This document shows positions 1 through 5,933 of a stretch of DNA of 8,415 nt, in pieces. Every line of letters starts with the position of its first letter. The first letter of the stretch is position 1. Both the position numbers and the translations under genes were made by a program. The notes under the pieces are model-generated. The model was not told the DNA's origin. It ran no database searches and worked only from the letters and a program-made list of their open reading frames with translations. The DNA comes from JAEUKQ01 sp044227605 (lineage in GTDB: Bacteria; Pseudomonadota; Alphaproteobacteria; JAEUKQ01): the NCBI GenBank assembly GCA_044227605.1, contig JBGAWJ010000071.1, forward strand, positions 1-8,415, given 5' to 3'.

Positions 1-686
1 GCGGCTTCCTGGCGCAAATCCTCATACACGCCGCCTTGAATAATACCATACAGGGCTTGCTGGTCATTGCCTTTATCATAACCGCGGGCGAATTCATCCA
101 TACAGCGCTTGCCCCACCGGTGGCTCATGGACAAAGAACGCCCGGTATAAGCCTTATCGGCATGGAAGGGGGTGCATTCATCCAACACCACAATCAGATC
201 GGCCCCTAGTTCCCGCTGGATTTGGATGGAACGTTCCGGGGTTAATAAATGCAGTTGGCCATTAATGTAGGAGCGGAACCGTGCTCCTTCTTCGGTAATT
301 TTCAGCAAAGTTTGCGGACGATTGGGTGACCCTCGGCCTTTAATTTCATCAGCAACCGACCCATGCCCCAAACTGAATATTTGGAATCCCCCGGAATCGG
401 TTAACATGGGCCCGCTCCAGCCGCAAAATTTGTGGAGCCCCCCTTGGCGGGCAATCAATTCCGATCCGGGTTGCAGCATGAGATGATAGGTGTTGGATAA
501 AATAATCTGGGTGCCGCTAGCCATCAAATCAGCTGGGGTGGCTGCCTTCATCGCGGCGCGGGTGGCGCAGAAAATAAAAGCAGGTGTTTCAAGCCCCCCA
601 TGCGGGGTAGTGATATAGCCGACCCGAGCCAAGCTGTTCGGGTCGGACGCGTGGATTTTAAACTCAAAACGCGGATATAAGCTCAT
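1..686 (-). CDS. tgt: Queuine/preQ1 tRNA-guanine transglycosylase (Tgt), C-terminus missing at window edge
   Basis: Tgt swaps guanine 34 in the anticodon of GUN tRNAs (Asp, Asn, His, Tyr) for a 7-deazaguanine base in the cytoplasm. The visible 228 codons cover the first ~60% of a ~375-residue family. They contain the family motifs SNTYHLMLQPG (64-74), TDSGGFQ (96-102, general-acid/base Asp97), LDECTP (168-173, Asp169) and GIIQGG (214-219, Gln217); by my alignment these correspond to Asp102, Asp156 and Gln203 of the Zymomonas enzyme. Between the TDSGGFQ block and KITEEGARF there are about 18 extra residues (roughly 107-128, including GSVADEIK) that standard bacterial Tgt lacks but that I recall in chlamydial Tgt. 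The start ATG (686-684) overlaps the yhhQ stop as ATGA, implying translational coupling. The catalytic nucleophile Asp and the zinc site lie beyond the left edge. The family call is very secure; base preference is inferred. Confidence 0.97.
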   Translation of the reverse strand, partial: MSLYPRFEFKIHASDPNSLARVGYITTPHGGLETPAFIFCATRAAMKAATPADLMASGTQIILSNTYHLMLQPGSELIARQGGLHKFCGWSGPMLTDSGGFQIFSLGHGSVADEIKGRGSPNRPQTLLKITEEGARFRSYINGQLHLLTPERSIQIQRELGADLIVVLDECTPFHADKAYTGRSLSMSHRWGKRCMDEFARGYDKGNDQQALYGIIQGGVYEDLRQEA

Positions 687-1492
687 TCACTACCAGCAAC
701 CTTCATTTGGCGATCTCGCTTCGGCACAAAAAAGCGCGCGAGTTCAATAACGGGGGCTTCGGTGAAGGCCAATAGCAGCCGGATCAGATAGGTGCCAAAG
801 ATATAAGATAACAACACCTCAAAGCTTACGGGATTTTCGCTGAACACCACCCAGGCCAACGTGCTGAAGATGATATTGTCAACAAGCCCTGAGAAAGCAG
901 TTGAAAGGCTGGCTCGCAACCACAAAAAGCGGTTCTTGGTCAGCCATTTGATCAACAGGAAAACCCAAATATCATTCATCTGGCTGATGAGGAATGAGCA
1001 AACACTGGCCGCGATAATCGCAGGGATCGGCATGAACAACGCCATCATATGCCCCTGGTTCTCCATAGCCCAAGCCATATCCGTTCCCGCCTCAGCCACA
1101 CTCAAGGGGCGATAGCTTAAAGCCACGAACATCATCAGGGTAAACAAAATGGCGCCAGCGAAACCCAACAGCACGCTGCGCTGGGCGGCTTTCTTGCCGT
1201 AAAATTCAGTTAAACTGTCGGTCGCTAAATAGCTTGCGGAGAAAAGAATAGTGCCGAGCGGCATTAAACCGCTTTCCAAAAATCCGTTGAGATGGGTGAA
1301 ATTGGAAGCAGTCAACACTTGGATATTTGCACCGATAACGGCAACCACAATAAATAAGGTCAGGCCGAAGGCCCCGAACAAGCGTAATAATAATAAAATG
1401 GCAGCGTTGCAGATCAGCCAATCAATCAACAGCATCCATTCCGGTGCTAGGGATTGGGAAAGGTTCAGCCAGTCTTGGATGAGGAAAGCCAT
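683..1492 (-). CDS. yhhQ: Queuosine precursor transporter YhhQ (VUT/DUF165 family)
   Basis: This is a multi-pass inner-membrane protein of 269 residues. Hydrophobic segments lie at about 20-38, 40-56, 75-92, 105-126, 150-170 and 172-186, with further ones after 195. The family signature ATDSLTEFYGKKAAQR is present at about 89-104, followed later by SQMNDIWVF and the LSTAFSGLVDNIIF block typical of this family. E. coli YhhQ imports preQ0/preQ1; the chlamydial homologue has been reported to import queuine. The protein is somewhat longer than many ~220-residue relatives, with a basic C-terminal tail (VPKRDRQMK). The start is well supported: AAGGAG (1498-1503) sits five bases before the ATG. Its stop overlaps the tgt start by four bases, so importer and enzyme are made from one transcript, which supports salvage rather than de novo queuosine synthesis. 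The family call is secure; the transported base is not settled by sequence alone. Confidence 0.93.
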   Translation of the reverse strand: MAFLIQDWLNLSQSLAPEWMLLIDWLICNAAILLLLRLFGAFGLTLFIVVAVIGANIQVLTASNFTHLNGFLESGLMPLGTILFSASYLATDSLTEFYGKKAAQRSVLLGFAGAILFTLMMFVALSYRPLSVAEAGTDMAWAMENQGHMMALFMPIPAIIAASVCSFLISQMNDIWVFLLIKWLTKNRFLWLRASLSTAFSGLVDNIIFSTLAWVVFSENPVSFEVLLSYIFGTYLIRLLLAFTEAPVIELARFFVPKRDRQMKVAGSE

Positions 1493-1521
1493 GGATACTC
1501 CTTGGGAAAAATCATAAAGCC

Positions 1522-1550
1522 CATATATAAATGATAATTTTTAGGAACAA
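1522..1550 (-). promoter_or_regulatory. Candidate yhhQ-tgt promoter
   Basis: On the minus strand a -35-like TTGTTC (1550-1545) is followed after 17 bases by TATATG (1527-1522); the -10 could shift by one or two bases within the TATATA run. It lies about 30 bases before the yhhQ start and overlaps the inverted repeat at 1543-1557. A second weaker possibility (TTGCAA, 16 bases, TATGGT) lies further upstream. The hexamers are imperfect, so confidence is low. Confidence 0.35.
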
Positions 1551-1557
1551 TGTTCCT
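1543..1557. repeat. Perfect 7-1-7 inverted repeat upstream of yhhQ (possible operator)
   Basis: AGGAACA and TGTTCCT are exact reverse complements separated by one base. With a single-base loop this is unlikely to act as an RNA hairpin and fits a dimeric repressor site better. It covers the candidate -35 region of the yhhQ-tgt operon. I cannot name the regulator. Confidence 0.5.
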
Positions 1558-1661
1558 GAGGCGAACCATAATGCCCCCGGTTGTTTTTGCAAGACATAAT
1601 TCAAATAAATGCTAAGGCTTGGAAAAGGGTATGTTAATAGGGATAAGTTGTGAAAGCAGCA

Positions 1662-1691
1662 TAAATAAAAAAGGGCAGTCAAACTGCCCTT
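1662..1691 (-). terminator. Rho-independent terminator of rpmB
   Basis: Read on the minus strand, AAGGGCAGT and ACTGCCCTT form a perfect 9-bp stem with a 3-base loop, immediately followed by TTTTTATTTAT. It begins 25 bases after the rpmB stop and isolates rpmB from the yhhQ-tgt operon. Confidence 0.92.
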
Positions 1692-1716
1692 ATAGAATTA
1701 GTATAAAATAGATGGT

Positions 1717-2016
1717 TTAGCTGGCAGCAACCTGCCGTTGGCTGGCTTTTTCGATCCGCTTTCTCAAGCGACGGGCCTCAGTGGATAACTTATCACTGCA
1801 TTGCGTTAAGATGAAGGCGTCTAACCCCCCGTTGATTTCCACGGAACGTAAGGCATTGGTACTTAAGCGCAAGCGTACGGTTTGCCCTAAAGCATCACTG
1901 GTTAAGGAAACATGCTGTAAATTAGGCAGAAAACGACGGCGCGTTTTATTGTTGGCATGGCTGACTTTATTGCCATACAGCACTTTTTTGCCAGTAAGAT
2001 CACAACGACGGGGCAT
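1717..2016 (-). CDS. rpmB: Large ribosomal subunit protein bL28
   Basis: A 99-residue, strongly basic protein beginning MPRRCDLTGKKVLYGNKVSH, the conserved N-terminus of L28, followed by NKTRRRFLPNLQ, which contacts 23S rRNA. The C-terminal extension after NALRSVEINGGLDAFIL, ending in a basic helix (EARRLRKRIEKASQ), gives the ~97-100 residue length usual in alphaproteobacteria rather than the ~78 of E. coli. The ATG is preceded by AAAGGA with about eight bases between. It is not followed by rpmG as in many proteobacteria; it stands as a single gene with its own candidate promoter and a strong terminator. No zinc-type Cys pairs are seen (only one N-terminal Cys and one internal Cys). Confidence 0.97.
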   Translation of the reverse strand: MPRRCDLTGKKVLYGNKVSHANNKTRRRFLPNLQHVSLTSDALGQTVRLRLSTNALRSVEINGGLDAFILTQCSDKLSTEARRLRKRIEKASQRQVAAS

Positions 2017-2063
2017 ACGAATTTCCTTTTATTCTTTTATAAAACAAACAGCACAACAAAATG

Positions 2064-2075
2064 GATGATATCATC
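2064..2075. repeat. 12-bp perfect palindrome in the rpmB leader
   Basis: GATGATATCATC reads the same on both strands and lies between the candidate rpmB promoter and the rpmB start, about 50 bases before the ATG. It could be an operator or chance; no matching second copy was seen in the window. Confidence 0.4.
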
Positions 2076-2094
2076 AACTAATTAGACCGTTGTG

Positions 2095-2124
2095 AACCTA
2101 ACGAGCTTGAGCCTATTTTGTCAA
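2095..2124 (-). promoter_or_regulatory. Candidate rpmB promoter
   Basis: A perfect -35 hexamer TTGACA (2124-2119) stands upstream of rpmB on the minus strand. The best-spaced -10 options are TTAGGT (17 bases) or TAGGTT (18 bases), both poor matches. This would give a leader of about 70-80 bases. The strong -35 and the position after the dinB-like gene favour a real promoter. Confidence 0.45.
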
Positions 2125-2181
2125 TATATTTTTGCTGCAAGGGATAAAACTAAATTAACCAAGATGAATAAGCATCTAGAA

Positions 2182-2709
2182 TTACTTAGTGCTGCAGATA
2201 AAGCAATCCTGTGCCATTTGCTTTTCTTGCAAAAAATAAACCAAATCCAAAGCCGGTGCTTCAATACCACTTTGGGTCACTAACAGGTGAATATGCCCGC
2301 GATGATGGGTCTGATGATTGAAAAGATGCGCCAACAGCAACTGTAACTGTTGATGTTGTGCCTCGCCCTCCAGGTCGCGGTATCCGAAATCTTTTCCAAG
2401 GGATGGATTGGATAAAGAGTCAAGATACCATAGCAGTCGTTCATCCTCGGCTTGCCTGGCTTGCTTTAAAGATTGAAAATCATCATACAAAATTTCATCA
2501 AGCTTGGTTGGCGATGTGCCTTTGCCCGTTAGGCGGTAAAGCCACAAGCGGTCGACCACTAATAAATGGTTCAACGTTCCATGAATGGAGTGGAAAGGTG
2601 CCTTGCGGTTTTCACGGTATAACGTTGGGGAAAGACCAGCAATAGACTGGTATAAACGTTGGTTGGCCCAGCGGTTGTATAAAGCTAATTCCTTAAAAAA
2701 TTCTAGCAT
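2182..2709 (-). CDS. DinB/YfiT-fold putative metal-dependent protein
   Basis: A 175-residue protein with the four-helix DinB fold signature: YNRWANQRLYQSI near the N-terminus (11-23), a GTLNHLLVVDRLW helix with His48, and a C-terminal HLFNHQTHHRGH block (128-139). His48, His132 and His136 are the likely metal triad. Family members include thiol-dependent S-transferases and hydrolases (bacillithiol or mycothiol in other phyla), but many have no assigned role; despite the name they are not DNA polymerase IV. The ATG is the only in-frame start after upstream codons are considered. The closest Shine-Dalgarno (AGGAG, 2723-2727) is 13 bases away, which is long, with a two-codon ATG-CTT-TAA frame in between. 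The substrate cannot be read from sequence. Confidence 0.88.
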   Translation of the reverse strand: MLEFFKELALYNRWANQRLYQSIAGLSPTLYRENRKAPFHSIHGTLNHLLVVDRLWLYRLTGKGTSPTKLDEILYDDFQSLKQARQAEDERLLWYLDSLSNPSLGKDFGYRDLEGEAQHQQLQLLLAHLFNHQTHHRGHIHLLVTQSGIEAPALDLVYFLQEKQMAQDCFICSTK

Positions 2710-2742
2710 CTTTAAAGCATTTCTCCTAATTTAGAAAAAGCC

Positions 2743-2771
2743 ATTGTAGGATATTTGACCCTAAAAGTAAA
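2743..2771 (-). promoter_or_regulatory. Candidate promoter of the DinB-family gene
   Basis: On the minus strand TTTACT (2771-2766), a 17-base spacer and TACAAT (2748-2743) resemble a sigma-70 promoter. The predicted start would lie about 27 bases before the ATG, leaving room for the AGGAG site. This suggests transcription independent of cobST. Confidence 0.5.
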
Positions 2772-2819
2772 AGCTTCTTTACGGGCTAAAAAAACATTAT
2801 TGTCGCACCGGAAGAGATT

Positions 2820-2841
2820 AAAAAAACTTGTCCTATTCAAG
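2820..2841 (-). terminator. Weak candidate terminator after cobT
   Basis: On the minus strand CTTG and CAAG form a 4-bp stem with a 7-base loop, directly followed by seven Ts. It starts about 25 bases after the cobT stop. The stem is short, so termination may be inefficient or rely on Rho. Confidence 0.3.
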
Positions 2842-2866
2842 GGATCACATAAAAATATTTGTAAAC

Positions 2867-4711
2867 TTAAAAACCATGATTTGGTTGAGTGAAAAGGGCA
2901 CTAAGCTGTTCCAGCATTGCTCCCCCTAATTCTTCCGCCTGATTTATTTTAACGGCACGCTTGTAATAGCGCGTGACATCATGGCCGATGCCGATGGCAA
3001 TGAGTTCTATGGATGATTGCTTTTCTATTTGGGTAATCACTGCTTTCAGGTGATGTTCTAAATAGGCCGAATGGTTGACCGATAAAGTTGCATCATCAAC
3101 CGGTGCCCCATCCGATATCACCATCATGATTTTTCTATCTTCCGGACGTTTGATTAGGCGATCAGCTGCCCATAACAATGCTTCGCCGTCAATGTTTTCC
3201 TTAAGCAACCCCTCCCGCAACATTAAGCCTAGATTTTTGCGGATCCGCCGCCAGGGCAGGTCAGCAGCTTTATAAATAATATGCAGCAAATCATTTAAAC
3301 GTCCGGGGGTGCTGGGTTTGCCTTCCGTGATCCAACGTTCCCGGGAAGATCCCCCTTTCCAGCTGCGGGTGGTAAACCCCAAAATTTCCACTTTTACGCC
3401 GCAACGCTCTAAGGTTCTAGCTAAAATATCCGCACAAATGGCGGTGATCGTAATCGGGCGTCCCCGCATGGACCCTGAATTATCCAATAGCAAACAAACC
3501 ACCGTATCTCGAAAATTAGTATTTTTCTCTACTTTAAAAGATAAGGGGGTGAAAGGGTTGGTGATGACTCTGCTTAAGCGGGCGGCATCAAGCAAGCCGT
3601 CTTCGGCGTCAAATTGCCAGGCTCTGGCTTGCTTCGCCATTAATCGTCGTTGCAATCGATTGGCTAATTTGGCCACCAATGGTTGGAATTTAGCTAATTG
3701 TTGGTCAAGTTGTAGACGAAGCTGGGCCAATTCTATACTATTTGCCAAATCATCGGCATACTTGATTTCATCGTAATCCTGGCAGAAAATTTTGTAGGCG
3801 GTTTCTTTCGAACTATTATGACCGGCGGGTGGGGTATGCAAACCATCACGGCTGCCTTCCTTGGCCTCTTGGTCTTGGGATGATGTTGTTAAATCTGGTA
3901 ACTGAGCGGTATCTTCCCCATCCGCCTGATCATCCAAATTTTCTGTATCGGTTGATTGGGGGGTGCCAGCCAACGGATCTTTGTCATCTGCAGACTTAGG
4001 TTCTTCCGGTTCAGCGAAGGCATTGCCCTCCAAATCCTGCTCGTTTTCAGGGTGCTTAGTTGATTGATCGAGATTGTCCAGATGAAGTTGCACCAATAAC
4101 CGCCTGCAGGCTTTGGCGTAGGCAGATTGGTTATGTTGCAGGGGATCTAAGGCGGACAGGAAGTTTTGTATGACTGACAGTTCATCCGCCAAGTGACTGT
4201 AAACCAGCTGCTGGGCTTCCTCTGAAAGGTTTTGTTTGGTTAGATGATGATTGGCCAAGGCTTTGAAAGCCAGGATTTTCTTTTGCTCGTCTGTTGAGTT
4301 TGAGAACATGCTTTGCTTGATTTGCTGCTGTAGGCTTGCTGCCATATTTTCGGCAGCCCCAAGATATTTTTGTGATCCTAGTGATTCAACCCGGGCTTGC
4401 TCAAAACAATTGAAAATTTCTTTGGCATATTCTTGCTGAGGGCTTTCCCGATCATGAATTTTCTGATTGTGATAGCGTTGCCACATGGCGATTGCATCGC
4501 TTTGACCACGTAAATATTGGTAGTCGGCAGCGCTGAAGGGGATAGGGGGGGAGGGCAGAGAAAAATGGGTGCCCACCGTCTTGGCCTCAAGGCCCTCTAA
4601 AGACAAGGTAGCATTTGGATTAGCTGATAAAGCTCTGATACTGCTGCCCAGCAAGCGCTGCCATTCATCCATTATCTCGTGGGAAGAATGATGGGGCAGG
4701 GTCGCGGTCAT
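2867..4711 (-). CDS. cobT: Cobaltochelatase subunit CobT
   Basis: CobT is the VWA/MIDAS-bearing subunit that assembles with CobS and acts with CobN to insert Co2+ into hydrogenobyrinate a,c-diamide in the cytoplasm. With the start at 4711 the protein has 614 residues, close to the family's ~630. An N-terminal helical domain is followed by a strongly acidic, low-complexity linker (about 224-285, rich in D/E/S/Q). A C-terminal VWA domain (about 402-590) carries the MIDAS motif DNSGSMRG (410-417) and the family blocks ICADILARTLERCGVKVEILGFTT and VISDGAPVDD. The frame is open upstream to 4756, but ATG at 4711 overlaps the cobS stop as ATGA, the usual coupled arrangement, and the extra 15 residues would come from cobS coding sequence. 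All expected motifs are intact; no cobN is in view. Confidence 0.96.
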   Translation of the reverse strand: MTATLPHHSSHEIMDEWQRLLGSSIRALSANPNATLSLEGLEAKTVGTHFSLPSPPIPFSAADYQYLRGQSDAIAMWQRYHNQKIHDRESPQQEYAKEIFNCFEQARVESLGSQKYLGAAENMAASLQQQIKQSMFSNSTDEQKKILAFKALANHHLTKQNLSEEAQQLVYSHLADELSVIQNFLSALDPLQHNQSAYAKACRRLLVQLHLDNLDQSTKHPENEQDLEGNAFAEPEEPKSADDKDPLAGTPQSTDTENLDDQADGEDTAQLPDLTTSSQDQEAKEGSRDGLHTPPAGHNSSKETAYKIFCQDYDEIKYADDLANSIELAQLRLQLDQQLAKFQPLVAKLANRLQRRLMAKQARAWQFDAEDGLLDAARLSRVITNPFTPLSFKVEKNTNFRDTVVCLLLDNSGSMRGRPITITAICADILARTLERCGVKVEILGFTTRSWKGGSSRERWITEGKPSTPGRLNDLLHIIYKAADLPWRRIRKNLGLMLREGLLKENIDGEALLWAADRLIKRPEDRKIMMVISDGAPVDDATLSVNHSAYLEHHLKAVITQIEKQSSIELIAIGIGHDVTRYYKRAVKINQAEELGGAMLEQLSALFTQPNHGF

Positions 4712-5778
4712 TGTTTTTGGAAAGTGGGCAGCGGGGTCAGGTCTTTGCCGAAACAACGCTGGTAATATTCATTAACCACCGGTCGTTCCACCTCATCGCA
4801 TTTATTCCAGAAGGTCAATTTGAAAGCCAAAGCCAAATCCTGAAATATGTTGGCATTTTCCGCCCAACTGATCACGGTACGGGGGGACATGACGGTTGAA
4901 ATGTCACCCGCCATAAAACCTTTGCGGGTTAATTCGGCCAAAGCCACCATGGCTTTGACCTGGTGTTTTCCTTCATCTGTTCCGTAAGACGGTTGTTTGG
5001 CAAGCACGATGGCAATTTCTTCTTCAGCAGCTAGATAGTTTAAACTTGCAACAATATGCCAGCGATCCATCTGCCCCTGATTGATGGGTTGCGTGCCATG
5101 ATATAAGCCGCTGGTATCCCCAAGGCCGATAGTATTGGCTGTGGCAAACAAGCGGAAGGCTGGATGTGGATTGATCACTCGGTTTTGATCAAGTAAGGTT
5201 AATTTGCCTTCAACCTCCAGCACTCGTTGAATCACAAACATCACATCCGGCCTGCCAGCATCATATTCGTCAAATACCAAAGCCACTGGATGCTGCAACG
5301 CCCAGGGTAATAACCCTTCTTTATATTCAGTTATCTGTTTTCCGTCTTTTAGCACAATAGCATCACGCCCGATGAGATCGATACGGCTGATATGGCTGTC
5401 CAAATTAATGCGGATACAGGGCCAGTTTAAGCGGGATGCCACTTGTTCAATATGGGTGGATTTACCGGTGCCATGATACCCTTGGATTAAGACGCGGCGA
5501 TTATACATAAAACCCGCCAGTATGGCTAGCGTGGTGGGGGGGTCAAAACGATAATTTGGATCGATTTCAGGCACATGGGTACTGGGTTTTGAAAAAGCAG
5601 GAACCCGCCAATCCGCATTTAAACCGAATAAATCCTTAGCCGATTTAACGGTATCGGGTAGATTAGGCAAGATGCCACCAGCCACATCCGGTGATGAGGT
5701 ATTTATATTGGTTGGGATTATATTGCTGGGTTGGCGTTTGTTATGTGGGTTCATATAATTGGGACCTAGTAAAAGCAT
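4708..5778 (-). CDS. cobS: Cobaltochelatase AAA+ ATPase subunit CobS
   Basis: CobS is a MoxR-like AAA+ ATPase that forms a ring with CobT and powers cobalt insertion by CobN. A CobS-type N-terminal segment (KDLFGLNADWRVPAFSKP, about 48-65) precedes Walker A GYHGTGKST (100-108), Walker B LVFDEYDAG (167-175), sensor-1 ATANT (212-216) and the QMDRW arginine motif (236-240); the ending YYQRCFGKDL is typical. At 356 residues it is slightly longer than the usual ~330 because of an Asn/Pro-rich N-terminal extension. The start is uncertain: neither the ATG at 5778 nor the in-frame ATG at 5754 has a strong Shine-Dalgarno site. The stop overlaps the cobT start by four bases. About 155 bp separate it from the upstream J-domain gene, so the two may be transcribed separately. 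Confidence 0.96.
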   Translation of the reverse strand: MLLLGPNYMNPHNKRQPSNIIPTNINTSSPDVAGGILPNLPDTVKSAKDLFGLNADWRVPAFSKPSTHVPEIDPNYRFDPPTTLAILAGFMYNRRVLIQGYHGTGKSTHIEQVASRLNWPCIRINLDSHISRIDLIGRDAIVLKDGKQITEYKEGLLPWALQHPVALVFDEYDAGRPDVMFVIQRVLEVEGKLTLLDQNRVINPHPAFRLFATANTIGLGDTSGLYHGTQPINQGQMDRWHIVASLNYLAAEEEIAIVLAKQPSYGTDEGKHQVKAMVALAELTRKGFMAGDISTVMSPRTVISWAENANIFQDLALAFKLTFWNKCDEVERPVVNEYYQRCFGKDLTPLPTFQKQ

Positions 5779-5933
5779 ATCAGGGACTTCAAGAAATACG
5801 ATTTTCCCCTAATACGCTAATAAGCTTTTAAAAATATATTAACAGGAAGTAATCACCAGATTTTTTCTGAAGATCAAAAAAATAGCAAGAAATAAAGAAA
5901 AGGATAGTACCCCAAAGTTAGACCAAACTGGCT
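5779..5933. other. AT-rich intergenic region between the J-domain gene and cobS
   Basis: This 155-bp spacer is A/T-rich with long A runs on the plus strand. On the minus strand it contains TACTAT (5909-5904), a fair -10 without a convincing -35. I found no clear terminator for the J-domain gene and no riboswitch (in particular no recognisable B12-box). Its right end contains the possible IS-end relic listed separately. Confidence 0.5.
5905..5931. repeat. Possible IS3-family terminal repeat relic
   Basis: The plus strand reads TAGTACCCCAAAGTTAGACC followed by AAACTGG. From memory, CCCC-AAA-GTTAGAC is characteristic of the outer ends of IS150-group IS3 elements. No transposase and no opposite end are present in the window, so at most this is a remnant. 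It stops three bases short of the J-domain gene's stop codon. It could be chance. Confidence 0.3.

Noticed and set aside
1493..1660. preQ1 riboswitch upstream of yhhQ
   Set aside because: The only dyad has a one-base loop, and I see no preQ1-I or preQ1-II core (no stem with C-rich loop plus A-rich tail able to form the pseudoknot).
2161..2181. Terminator after the DinB-family gene (AGATG/CATCT arms)
   Set aside because: Only a 5-bp stem and no following T run on the minus strand.
3309..3776. 155-codon open frame on the plus strand
   Set aside because: It lies wholly antisense to cobT, covers the conserved VWA and linker coding sequence, and its product has no recognisable family features.
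4712..4756. Longer cobT start giving 15 extra N-terminal residues
   Set aside because: Those codons lie inside the cobS 3' end, and the ATG at 4711 makes the classical ATGA overlap with the cobS stop.
2867..5778. Magnesium chelatase BchI/BchD instead of CobS/CobT
   Set aside because: The CobS N-terminal segment, the GYHGTGKST Walker A and the CobT-specific LERCGVKVEILGFTT block fit cobaltochelatase subunits, and there is no AAA domain in the CobT protein as in BchD.
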